Shown one piece after another: positions 1 through 12,500 of a stretch of 64,000 nucleotides of DNA. The position numbers and the translations under genes are program-made. The notes beneath the pieces were generated by a model. That model had not been told where the DNA came from, ran no database searches, and was given only the letters and a program-made list of their open reading frames with translations. Within the stretch, counting starts at the first letter, position 1. Every line of letters starts with the position of its first letter. The DNA comes from Inia geoffrensis (taxonomy: Eukaryota; Chordata; Mammalia; Artiodactyla; Iniidae). The DNA is taken from positions 30,077,523-30,141,522 of the forward strand of contig CM070918.1 in assembly GCA_036417435.1 (NCBI GenBank). Reading direction: 5' to 3'.

Positions 1-347
1 TACCATTCCTGCGGAGGGAGGGCTGTGGGCAGTGGGCACCAGGCGAGAGCTCCCTGGGTCATGAGGGTGGCGGAGGCTCAGCCTCGGCCCCAGATGGTAA
101 ATCAGCTTGTAGGAAATGATGCTGGCTGGGCATCATTTTCTTGTTCTATCCTGTGTCTGTTGCTGCCTCTCGACACACAGGGTCGTTGAAGGGGCCGACC
201 TGAGGGCCGAGGGTGCCGGGAGCAGGGCGTAGCCTCAGAGTTCAGGCTTCCAGGGCCATCCCCGCGAGCCGGGGCTGTGGAGTGACCCCAGCTGAGCCCC
301 GGGCAGGGGCGGCGTGGTGGCCGCGCTCACGACGCCGCTGTGTGCAG

Positions 348-509
348 GTGCCCTTCTTCCTGTTCGTGGTCTTCGTGGTGTACACGCTGCTGCCCTTCAG
401 CACGCGGGGTGCCGTCGTGGCCGGGGTCGTCTCCAGCACCTCCCACCTCCTGGTGCTCGGCGCTCTGATGGGGGCCTTCACCACGCCCCGTGTCCGGGTA
501 GGGCTGCAG
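348..509 (+). CDS. ADCY7: ADCY7 exon: membrane helices 4-5
   Basis: Window residues 1-54, starting VPFFLFVVF after a TGTGCAG acceptor and ending at CAG|gtgagg. 162 nt, phase 0 at both ends. Two hydrophobic stretches (about 1-17 and 22-45) fit helices 4 and 5 of the first six-helix cassette. Helices 1-3 must be encoded upstream. Confidence 0.93.
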
Positions 510-3500
510 GTGAGGGGCATGTGGGTCTGGGTGCGGGGGGGCCGGCTGAGGCCTTGGGTGGGGCTTTTCTTTGGGCCGAGGGCAGCCAAGGCTGGAGAGG
601 GTGAGTTGGAGGCCTCGGAGACAGGTGTTTGCTAACAGGCGGCCTTGAGGCCCGGCTTCGTCCAAGTCGGCAGGTGCCCTGTCCTCCAGCCTTTTCTTTG
701 CTGGCCTGGGGTACCCTGGAGGCTCAGCCCCTCCCTCGAGCCCTGACCCTTGGGCCTCCTTCCTGGGTCCAGCGCACTACCGCTGGTTGAGGCCCTGTTC
801 CCGAGGTTTCGCTCGTTTAGCCCAGAGCCCCATCTGCACAGGGTCGGACGCCGCGTCTGGTGTCCTTTGCGTTGAGCGATTATGAACAGTGAGTGGTGAC
901 GCGCAGATGTGTTTTCCTCCTGAGCAGGCCTGGTGTCTGGTCTGGGAGGTGGGGGCCAGAGCTCTGGGCAGCCAGCCTGGCCCTGTGCCTTCCGTGGCTG
1001 TCCTTGGCTCTCCCTCTGGGTTCTGGGCTCTGTGAGGGGATGTGCTCCTGCCGCCCTGGAAGCGGCTGGCTGCTCTGGTCTCTGGGGCCTGAGCCCTTCT
1101 GTGTCTGGCGGATGCTGAGACAGGCTTGAGTCCTGGTCCTGGGGTCACAGTGACCTACTAGGAGACCAGTGAGTCTAGGAGACCAGTGAGCCTGAACCTG
1201 TTTCCCTGCCTGCCAACCCCAGGGAGGCTGCAGCCCGAGTGGGTTGGGAGGCCAGGGATCGGGGAGGGGGTGCCGTCACCAGCCTCCCCAAGGGGGCCGG
1301 TGTCCTGGGGCACGGGCCGGGCCTGATGCTGAGCCTGCCGTGGCCCGCCCGCAGCTGCTGGCCAATGCTGTGGTCCTCCTATGCGGGAACCTCACGGGTG
1401 CCTTCCACAAGCACCAGATGCAGGACGCCTCCCGAGACCTCTTCACCTACACTGTGAAGTGCATCCAGATCCGTCGTAAGCTGCGCGTCGAGAAGCGCCA
1501 GCAGGTGGGGACCCACCTGACCCTGCCCGGCCCCCCGGCTGTCACCCAGGCCGCACGCCCTGCATCCTTTCTCTGAGGATGTGCTCACTGAACAGCGCAG
1601 TGAAGCACCTGGGGCACCTGGACAGACACCTGTGCTGGTGTCATCCCGGGGGTTGCTGGGGACACGGGAGGGTGTGTGCCTGCCGGGTTAGTAGCAGGGT
1701 GTAGGCCAGCAGCAGTGGGGCACGTGGTGGGCAGAGGGGCAGGAGGGCAGAGAGGATGGAGACCCGGGGCCTGACGCCGCCCTGCCTGTGCCCCACGTGC
1801 CAGGAGAACCTGCTGCTGTCCGTGCTGCCTGCCCACATCTCCATGGGCATGAAGCTGGCCATCATCGAGCGGCTCAAGGAGCGTGGGGACCGCCGCTACC
1901 TGCCTGACAACAACTTCCACAGCCTCTACGTCAAGCGACACCAGAACGTCAGGTGGGTGGCTGGCCGGGCCCGTATGCACAGTGTCCCCCAGGGCGGCCC
2001 CAGCAGCTGGCCTGCTGCCCTCCCACCTGTAGGCCCAGGTCCCAGCCCGCACGGGGACTGGGGAGAGGTAAATCCAGGCCCCTCCCTGGGCCTCAGTCTC
2101 CCACTTGTTCCCCCAGGGCGTGGGGGTGGATTAGATTAGTATTGGGGGAGATCCACCACCCCCTAAAATTGTCAAACTCTGTGCACAAACGTGACTGTTG
2201 GGAAGAAAGGGGTCTTTTCAGATGATTCTCAAAGGGGCACAGGCCCCCCAAAAGGAGATGAAGCCCCACCCAGGGGACCGCCAGGGACCCCCCCAGTCCT
2301 GACACCTGTCTTTGACTGATTGGAAGGGGCTGCACAATCTTACTCAGCGGCGCTGACCTGAGTGAAGCGTAGGTGTGGGCGCTGTGAGCTCCACCCTGGT
2401 CCTCTGCCTGCAGGCTCAGCATTACCCCCGAGACTGGCCTGCTGCCTCTGGGTTGTGGATGGTCCAGAACTGTAGACTCAGGAGCGGGGAGCTCTGGTGC
2501 AAAATGCAGCTCTGGCTTCCCAGTGAGTCTTAACCTCCCTGGGACTCAGTTTGCTCGTCTGTAGAATGGGGTTCCTACAAGGGCAGCGTGAGGACTAGAT
2601 GTGTGAAATCGCTGGGTGTGGAGCTCAGCTGGAGGGAGCGTGCAGTCACATCTTACCAGGGCTTTAGCTCTGAAGTCTGTGCAGAGGTGAAATCCAGGTA
2701 GAGGGAAGGGGAGAAGTTCTCAGGTGCCTGAGAATCCACCCGTAAGGGCCCCATTCAGTCATCTGCGGTGAGGCTCTAAAGGGACTGGGGGTTCCGGAGG
2801 GGCCCCTGCAAACTGGGGCTTGCTTCACTTCGCTTTGATGTGAAGCCTGTGGAACTTTAATTCATCCTCGTGGTGGGGCGTTTCTCTCCCAATCCCTGGC
2901 GGCAGAGGGCTCGCAGGGGTGATTGGGTGCGGGGCTGGCAGATGCTCAGGGGCTCTTGGCCCTGACCCTCCTGCTGGCCCCCCCTACCCCCAGCATCCTC
3001 TATGCTGACATCGTGGGCTTCACGCAGCTGGCCAGCGACTGCTCCCCAAAAGAGCTGGTGGTGGTGCTGAACGAGCTCTTCGGAAAGTTCGACCAGATCG
3101 CCAAGGTGAGCCCACTGACCTGTGCTGTCTCCCCTCCGCTGATGGTAAAGTCAGGAGCCCTTCCCACCGCATCCACAGCGTGTCCTGTGTCCAGCGCTGT
3201 GCTGAGATGGGTGTGGGGAGGCCTGGGCTGAATTTTAGCATTCAGTCAGCAAAGCTTTCAAGTGCCCCATGGTCAAAGTGGAGGTTGAGCCAGGATCCTG
3301 TCCCCCAGGGTGTGAGGCCTCTGGGGAGACTGTCAGTGCACACTGGGGAATGCACTGGGCTTCACGAGCTTAGAGGGGCACTCCAGAAGGCTGCCTGGAG
3401 GAGGAGACGGCTCCATTCTCACTACGCAAGGTCAGCAGCCTCAGCCTCAGCCTCACCTGGGAGCATGGGAGGACTGTGGAATGCCAGGCCTCACCCAGAA

Positions 3501-6500
3501 TCTGCCTCTTGACAAGATCCCAGGGTGAATAGTCTGCACATTAAAGTTTGCGAAACCTAAAAAGAAACTGAAGAGGAAAGGGAACAGTGTTATGGGCAGA
3601 GGGAACAGCATATGCAAAAACCTAGAGAAGAAAGAAAGCTCTGTGTGTCCATGCAATGAAAGTGGTTCAGTGTGAGTGGGACAGAGTGTGTTGGCTGGGA
3701 ACATGGTCACAGGGTCAGACATTCAAGGACTTGAGGGCTGAGTTGAGGAGCGGGATTTGACCTCAGGACCCTGGGGAGCATAGCAGGTGCCAAGCAGGGA
3801 GGGCCTTGGGCAAGGAGAGCCTCCAGGGTTCAGCCAAGGCAGGAGGGGTCTGGAGACCAAAGAGGGCTGAGCTGAGATCTCACTGTTTTGTTTTCACAAG
3901 CAACACCCAGCTCCAGGGGTGTGGGTAGGGGGCTGGGGAGGAGCCTCAGTTATTCATTAATTTACCACCTGGTCCGGGGACCTGCTGAGTAGCAGCCCTG
4001 GGCCGCCCTCAAGTTGCTCCCGGGCTACGTGCTATGTGGTTGGAAGAGGGTACAGGGGGCAGGACTGGGGGGTGCTTATTTAGCCCAGCCTCAGGTGGTC
4101 AGGAAGGCTTGCTGGAAGTGGTAGCCACTGAGTAGAGACCCAAGTGTAAGATTTAGGGCAGTGGCTCTGCGTCCTGGCTGCATGTTTGAATCACATGAAA
4201 AGCTTAAGTAAAACGCCAGTACCCATGCCCGCATCCATGAGAGTTTTTCAGAGCCTCCTGGGTGACTCCATGTGCAGAGAATCGATGGTTTAGAACTTGA
4301 TGGGAACAAGTTCTGGCCTCGCACTCAATCTTGGGAGGGACTGCCTCACCAGGAGCAGGCTCCACCTCAGGAGATGAGCTTCCCGTCACAGGAGGTAACC
4401 AAACTACAGTTGGACACCACTGGCCAGGGGTGCTCTGGAGAGCTGTCCCCCCTGGGTACTGTGGACTGCGTGACTCTGAGGGTCTGTTTAGCTGGAAGCC
4501 TTCCTTTAGGAGCTTCCTTCCTTCCTGATTTCTCTGGTGGAGGTTCCTAGAGGTTGGGCCTTATGTGGGCCCAGGCTCCATCCTCACTACGCAAAGCCAC
4601 AGCTGGCTCTTCCCCTGCCACAAAGCCAAGGACCTGCCCTTGCCCTTTTGGACACGGCCCGCTCTCCATGGCAGGCCCAGGAGGCAGCCTCATTTTATAG
4701 ATGAGAAGAGGGAGGCTACGGCAGGTGCCAGTCTTCAGGCCAGAGTGTCCAGTCCCCGGGCAGACACAGCAGGCAGAGCTGGTCCCAGCCTCTTCTCCTA
4801 TCAGCAATCAGATTCCAGAACCGTAACCTCCTGGCGAGAGCCAGGGCCTCCTCTCAGAGGTGTCCGCATTGCGTCTGGGCTCAGGCATCTTCTGTCCCGT
4901 CACACTCACATGACTCCTCCAGTTTGTAAGTCTCAGAGGCGCGGGGAAGAGCAGCCTGGGGAATGTGGCCTCCTGTAAATCCCTGACAGCGGGGCTGGAT
5001 CCAGACTGTTATCCTGCGCCTGGCTCTGGAGGAGATAAGATAAGCGCAGCGGTGCCCTGAGCCTGTGCCTGGGTGTCCCAGCCCTCGCCAAGCTTCTGCT
5101 GCTTTCTAGGAAAGCACTGTCCTCACCCACCTCCGTTAGGCCATTCAGAACTCAGCATGTGCCAGACGGAGCACGCCGGGAAGCAGCTGGCACACACTCA
5201 GCTGGGTCATTGGAGGAGGGCTTAGGGAGGGGACTGCTCACAAAGGCCTGGCAGGTAGGGGACCTCGAGGGAGGGACGGTGCCTGGCCTGGTCATTGGCG
5301 CTGGGTGGTCACCCACAGGCCTGGGGGGCATGCCAGGGAGTGGGCACTGGATCTGGAGACAGAGGGCACCGTGGTTCTAGGGGCCAGCCCTCTGGGGAAA
5401 GGCAGGAGGGAGCTGGGGCAAGGCTTCACTGGAGCCCAGTAGGCAGCTATTTCCTGTTCCCTAAACCACCCCCCCTCAAGGCCTTGATAAGTATGGCCAC
5501 CTTTGCTAAGGGCTTATAGAGGGTCAGGTAGCTGCAGCACCACCTCAGATGGAACCTCAGACAGCCTACCTGGGCCTCCCCTTCCCCTCCAGGGGCATTT
5601 TTGTTACGTGACCCCACCCTCTCTCCCCACTCCCATCTTCCGTCTCTGTTCTTCTCCCACTCCCCAAACCCTATATCCCTAGCAGCAGAGTCATCTCTTG
5701 GGTTACCTTGACACCGGCTGACCCCATAGCTTATGGCACCTGCTACCTCTCTGTTCTCATCCCCCCTACTCTGTCCACTCCACCCACACTGACTGCTGTG
5801 CTATGTCTCAAACACCCTTCTGGCCTCAGGGCCTTTGCACATGCTGCTTCCTTCTGCCCGGATGCTCTTCCTCCAGATCCTGGCACGGCTTGCTCCCTCA
5901 GTTCCTTTAGGACTTTGCTTGAATGTTACCTTCACTGGGAGGCCTTTCCTGGCCTCCTGGGAACTTCCTCTTCCTTCCCATTCCTCATTTTTCTCCATAG
6001 CACTTATCATGGGTGTCTACAGATTTTATTTATGTAGCTTAGTGTCCAGCTCTGCCACTGGCTGCAGGGATTGTTTTCTGTTTTGCTCACTGCTGAGTCC
6101 CAGTGTCTGGGGCAGAGCAGGGCACTCCGTAGATGCTCAGACATTGCATAGATGAATGAAACAAAGGTAGCGCCTCCCTAGAGGCCCTCAGGTGGCCGCC
6201 CTTGGTAACACCTGCTTTTATCCCTGACACCTGCTTGGGGTTCCTCCTGCAGACCCCGCCGTGTTCCCCGTCCTTTTGCCGGGCCCAGAGGCAGCTGCTG
6301 GTGGCTGGTGCGCCAGGAGAAAGCCCCTGGCCAGAAGAGAGCCTGGCTGACTCTGGAGGGTGTGGGGAGGTGGGCAGCATGCCTGCTCCCTGGCCCCCGG
6401 GCCATCTGCTGACCAGGCCTCCCCTTGCCCTGCAGGCCAATGAATGCATGCGGATCAAGATCCTGGGCGACTGCTACTACTGCGTGTCAGGCTTGCCCGT

Positions 6501-9500
6501 GTCCCTGCCCAGCCACGCCCGCAACTGTGTGAAGATGGGGCTGGACATGTGTGAGGCCATTAAGTAGGTACCACGCACAAGCCTGGGGCACTGGGGCCTG
6601 TTCCCACGGCGGGCCCCTTCTGCTCCCCAAGGCATGCTGGGGAATGCATTGTCCCCGCTTTGCATATGAGGAAACTGAGGCTCCAGGGGGGCAGGAGGCT
6701 TACCTGGACCACTCAGCAGTGTGTTTGCATCCCTCCCTCTGGGCCCACTGGGACTCCGAGTTCCAGAGAGTCTCAGAAGCTCAGAGCCGAGGGCCATGAG
6801 GACGGGCAGCTGGGCTCCGTTTCTCCGGAGGCTGAGCCTTCGCAGCAGCAGGGGAGCTGACAGACGCAGGGTTGGACTCCAGGCTTCCGTCTGCTTCCTG
6901 TTCCCCCTGTGAAGACCCTAGAGTGGGGGACTACCCCTTAGAGCTGCAGGGAGACCCCCAGCCTCCTGCGGCTCCTTGCCACCAACATCCCAGCTCCCCA
7001 CAAGGCTCTCTGGAGCCCCGAGCAGCCGTGGTCTGTGGCGGTCAAGCGGCTGGCGGAGGGCCAGGCGGGCTTGGCCAAGCGGCCCAGCGTTCGGGGCAGA
7101 GCCGGGCGCGGCTGGGCTGCTGGGCAGCGCACAGCTTCCGCGCAAACCCAGCTCCGGCTTGTCCTCCTGAAGTCTCACCAGAAAAAAACCCGGTCAGGGA
7201 GTCGGTCCAGGTCACAGGCTGGCTCTGCGTCACCGCCTGTGTGACCTCGGGCTGGTGCCTCAGCCCTGGGGCTTACTTCCCTCCCTGGAGCATGTGGAGG
7301 TTGTGCGGGGCCCTCTGCTCCCACTGGCTTTGACCCCGGCAGGCTCGGTCCGTCCCTAGCCCGTTGGCGGACACGTGGCACCGGCTGCTGCCCAGGCCCT
7401 CACGCACTTATCAAAGGCACCCGGAGGCCTGCTCATGTTGGGGGTGCCTTGTGCCCCAGGGAGCTCTGAAGTTGGGGCTCCTTGTACTAAGTGGTGCTGG
7501 CAACCCCCAGTACTCCCAGTTCCCAGAGACGGGGGTGTGTAAGGCCCCCCAGGGCTGGCCCCATGTTCCGTGTTTCTGCTGGGTTTGGGGCAGTGTCTGG
7601 AACCCTCTCCAGACTCCAGCTGGGGCTGCCAGGCAGGGGTAACACCCAGTGATAGTGTGTTAGGGCCTCCAGCAGGAGCCACAGTGACCAGTGACAGTTG
7701 GAATTCCTTCTCCTTTTAACAGCCTTTGAGCTTGGGGCGGCCACATCCATTTGCACACTCCTAGAGATGGGGGGCTTCATCCCCTTGCAAGGAGGCAGCC
7801 CCCTCAGGCTGAGAACGTTCTCTTCTGTGAGCTGCGCCTGCCCTGTTCCCATACGCTCCCCTCACCCTTGCTCTGCCCCCACCCCGTGCCACACCCCCTA
7901 CCAGGGACCTTGAGCCTGTCCTAGGGTTCAGGGCCCCCCCGGCAGCCCTGGCTGGGGTGGGCTGATGGGCCTCTGCCCCAGGCAGGTGCGGGAGGCCACA
8001 GGCGTGGACATCAGCATGCGTGTGGGCATACACTCGGGGAATGTGCTGTGCGGTGTCATCGGGCTGCGCAAGTGGCAGTATGATGTGTGGTCCCATGACG
8101 TGTCCCTGGCCAACAGGATGGAGGCAGCTGGAGTCCCTGGGTGAGGCTCAGCTGGATGGCGGTGGGGTCAGAGGTCTGGGGCTGACTCTCGGCTGCGGTG
8201 GTGGGGTATCAGCATGGGGTCAGAGAGGGAATCAGCGACCTGAAGGTGGGGGGAGCCCGCCCGGGCTCCGGCCTGCTCAGCCCTGCCTGCTGTGCACCCC
8301 CGGGTGGGTGTCTGCCCTCGCCGGGCCCTGCTGCTGTCTGACTCTCGTCTCCCCCAGCCGGGTGCACATCACAGAGGCGACGCTGAACCATCTGGACAAG
8401 GCGTATGAGGTGGAGGACGGGCACGGGCAGCAGCGGGACCCCTACCTGAAGGAGATGAACATCCGCACCTACCTGGTCATCGACCCCCGGGTACGAGGCT
8501 CAGCTGCGGCAGGCTGGGGGGCGGCGCCGGGGCTGTGCTTGGGAGCAGGGCCCACGCCCGGGGCATGGCCCCCATGGAGGGAGAGGGGGGGCCCGCCCGG
8601 GGTAGGAGGCAGTGCCCCGTTACTAGGCATGTTCTAGGCCCCAAGGGACAACTTCTCTGGGCCTCAGTGTTCTGTTCTATGAAATGGGGATAACAACGGC
8701 GCCTACCTCAAGAGGAGAAAAAGCTAATCTGAGTGAAGCCCTCACCGTCAACTGGGTGCGTCATAAACATTCTAGAAATAATAGTCACTGTTAGTTTATT
8801 TTCCATGAGCTTGTCACTAATTGTCCAGATTTTCAAAAGACACATTTTAAAAACATGCTTTGGATGGGAGTCAGGGAAGCAAGGAATGGCCAGGGGGCCA
8901 ATAGGCAGGAGCCCCCGTGTGTCCTGGGCTCTGACCCGCCGCGTGCGCCCGCCCGCCCAGCCGGTGCCTCTAGGTTTTCGGTTGGCCCCGCCTCCTTCAG
9001 GACCCCGTGGTGGGGAAGGCTGTGAGCCTGCTTCCGGGCCGTGGGCCCCGGGCCTGCCCGCAGCCTGCCTGCGCCGGCAGGGGCCTTTCGCTCCCGCCCG
9101 TGGGAGGCCAGCTTGTCTGGGCCCTCGGTGAATCATCCTTGGGGCTTGCTCAAGAATGTCGGCAGTGGCTGGCTCTTTCCAGCTCCCTCTCCTTCTGGCC
9201 TTTGCCGTCCTCGGGGCTGGCCCGCCTGCCAGTCTCTGGGGCAGCCGCGGGCCAGCCTGTGAGCCTCCCCCGACCCCCTCGGGCTTCATCCTGCCGACGT
9301 TCCCAGTGCGCCCTAGGTGGGTCAGCCATGCTGAGCGAGCATCGGGGGAACCCCTCCTGGTACCTTGGGGCTGCTCCCAGCCCACTGTCGTGGAAACCAC
9401 CCAGTCCCTCGCCCTGTCCCTGCAGCTCTGGGCCCCGCCCACTCCTCCGACACCCCCCCCCCCCCCCCCCCCCCGCTTCCTTCCTCCCCAGCCCCATGCC

Positions 9501-12500
9501 AGGCTCTTTCCACTGCAGAGCCCTTGTCACTGCTGCCCCCTCCGCCCAGAGCCCTCTGTCCCAAATGCTCCTGTTTATCCTTTTTGCTGTTTATTGTCAG
9601 TGTGAGCTCCACGGGGGCAGGCTCAGGGTGGGGGTCCCTGTTCTCCAGGCTTCAACCCCCGGTCGTAGGACAACGCCTGGTACAGAGCAGGGCCGCAGAT
9701 AGCTTGTGAACGAATGAAGCAGAGCCCTTGACCCCGAGGTGGTGGCAGGCGTAGTCCTGTAACCCACCCCGCAGGACCGCCGGATCAGCAGGTATGACCA
9801 CGGGTGCCCAGTCAGACTCGTGTTCCAGATGAACAAGGGAGAAAGCTTTAGTACGAGTGTCTCATGCAGGGTTTACTGGGCACCCTGTCTTTTACCTGGC
9901 AACGCTGCCTTCCCCATCTTTAATTTTATTCATTCCCATAGTTGAAAATTCAAAAAGCATGAAGAGCGTGCTATAGAAAGTTTTTCGTGCATCCCTGTTC
10001 GCCGCCGGCACGTCCCCCCTGACGGGGACCCGTGTGGTGAGAGGTGTCTGTGCGCATCTAAGCAGAGGGGGAAAGACTCCTCTGGCCTCTTTGCTGAGCT
10101 GGCAGTAGCGCCTCCACCAGTGTGAACTTTGTTTCACCAGCGACGTAACTTGGAGACCTTGACTTCTGCGCACAGAGACCACCCTCATCTCTTCTCATGA
10201 CTGTGCTGCACGCGCCGTGCTCAGGCGGGGTGGGGAGGTCCCTTCCCAGCTCTGGCTTCTGTAGGCTTATGTGTGTGTGAGGTGCCCCAAGGGATGAGTG
10301 TCCAGAGGTGGCTGGTAGGGGGCCCGTGGCTGGTGCAGGTTGCAGGTGCCCTCCCTGGGCCCTGCTTCTCAACAGATGCGTTTTTGCTCAGAACTGATGG
10401 ATCTTCAGGACCCATTTAATTTTTAGGGACAGTGTCTGGCTTCCCTGCCCTAAGAGAGAAGTGGCAGTGACCTTGAACTTGAAGAGCTGGCTGCCGTGTA
10501 GGCAGAGTTGCTGACGGTGGAGGGGGAGGCAGAGAAATGTGACTTCCCCAGACCCCCAGGGCAGGTCACTCACCACAAGGCGCAGCTCACTCTCAGGACC
10601 CTGGGACTCTCTTCACAAGGACTGAATTCCATGCCATTCCCTCTGGCCTGGCAGACAGACATGGCTCAGAGTTTAAGAATGTTTCTATCCTAGGAGGAGG
10701 CAAGAAGTTTCCAGGAAAGTTGCTGCCTATGGCTTAACGAGTGTTTGTGGCAGCAGGTGTTGGTCTGTGTGGGTGTTTGTGGGAGCCGCCAGAGACTGGG
10801 ACTCCTGCAGGGCAGGGCTGTGAGGGGATGAGGGGGACTCAACAGGCCTCGAGATGGCCCGAGCTTGTCCCTGGTGGCCTTGGGGGTCTTCCTCTTCCCT
10901 CCCCCTTTTCCAGTCCTGTCCGGCCTCGCCAGCTGAGGATGGTCCCAGGCGGGTTGTTGTTCTTGGCGGGGGGTTGGGGGAGAAGGAGGCAGGGCTGGGC
11001 CCCTCCTTCAGGGCCTGGCTAAGCCGCCGTGTCCCTGGCATTGCCGCGGCAGGCTGGTGGCAGATAGTGGGCCCGTGCTGTGGTTTGGGGGCTGTACGAG
11101 TGGAACTCCCTGGAATGCTGCCCCGTGGGGAGCAGCCCTGGGTTGGCCAGCGTTCCCCTTCCTCCTGCCTGCTCCCACACGAAGGACGTGTGCTGCCACG
11201 TGTGGGTGGGCAGGGCAGGATGCCTGTGGCTTCCTCCCTGGGTGCCATCTCCCTGGGGTGCGTCCACCGGGAGGGGCCGATGGGCTTTCAGACCCAGGGA
11301 GCTTCAGGGGCCAAGTGGGGCCTTCGGGCTTGGGGCCTGACCCCGCCTCTTGCCCTGGGGAGGCAGAGAAGGGCCTGAGGGGCTGTGCACAGTTGTGCCT
11401 GTGGCAGGGACAGGGCCCTGAGCTGAGGCCTCCCCGGAGCCCAGCCAGGGAGAGCACGGGGCTTCCGCCAGTCCCCGGAGGGCTGCAGACCCAGCAGCTG
11501 TTTTGCCATTTTCCCTTTTCGCCAGATGGGCCAGCGTTCTGGGCAGCGCCGCGTTTCTGGGGGAGCGGGATGGGGGCGGGCCGTTCCCGTGCTGAGAGGG
11601 GAGGGGTGGGACAGGCCGTGTCTGCGTCTGCCCGCAGAGCCAGCAGCCGCCCCCGCCCAGCCTACACCTCAAGTCCAAGAGGGACGCGACCCTGAAGATG
11701 CGGGCCTCCGTGCGCATGACCCGCTACCTCGAGTCCTGGGGGGCGGCGCGGCCCTTCGCACACCTCAACCAACGCGAGAACGTGAGCAGCAACGAGACCC
11801 CTGTGCCCCACGGGCGGAGGACCAAGGTAGGACCTCTCCTCCCAGAGAGCTGGGAGCAGGGGCCGTGGGCAGGGGCGGGAGAGCACATGCTACGGGTGTC
11901 CTTCCGCTAAGGGTGTCCTTCCGGCCAAGCCTCACTTTCCTCATCTGCAGGATGGTTCCAGGCTCTGCCCTCCTTCGCTCCCTCCTGGAGCCCTTGGGGA
12001 AGTGAAGGCATTTGGAGAATGCTCCAGGGTGGCGGGGGATGTCCCTGGCCTCCTGGTTCTCCAGACCAAGTTGAGGTTTCAGTTCTGGGTACCTGCAGCT
12101 TGTACAGTCCTTGCATCCGAGAGTGCCGGAGATGATAGACCCAGTCCGGTGAGGCGCATCAGGGCCCGGGGTCCTGGAGAATAACCGTCTTCCCCTCTCT
12201 TCCCTTCCAGGCCATTCCCCTACGGCGCCACCGGACCCCTGACAGGTTTGTGCCCTGTCCCCTGCCTCCCTGGCCAAGTCCTGCCACAGTCACCTCCTCC
12301 ATGCAGGCTGCCCTGACCAGCCTCTGTCCAGGAGGGCAGCTCCACAAGGCCCAGCCCTGACTATGGGTTTTGCCGTGGCTTGGGTCAGAGTGTTTTTAGG
12401 AACCAGAACTTCGCAATGATCGAGTGGCTGTTGTATACGCACCCTGTAGTGGGGTCAGTGGGGTTGGTGTGATGGAAACCTGGGGTTTAGTGGAAGAGTC

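Noticed and set aside
1..347. Possible additional ADCY7 coding sequence before the first exon
   Set aside because: No acceptor-donor pair or membrane-helix coding pattern; reads as the end of an intron.
8708..9702. Long open frames on both strands in the ADCY7 intron (up to about 244 codons)
   Set aside because: GC-rich DNA has few stop codons; the frames are Pro/Gly/Arg/Ser-rich, overlap on both strands, cross repeat sequence and the C22 run, and show no domain or conserved pattern.
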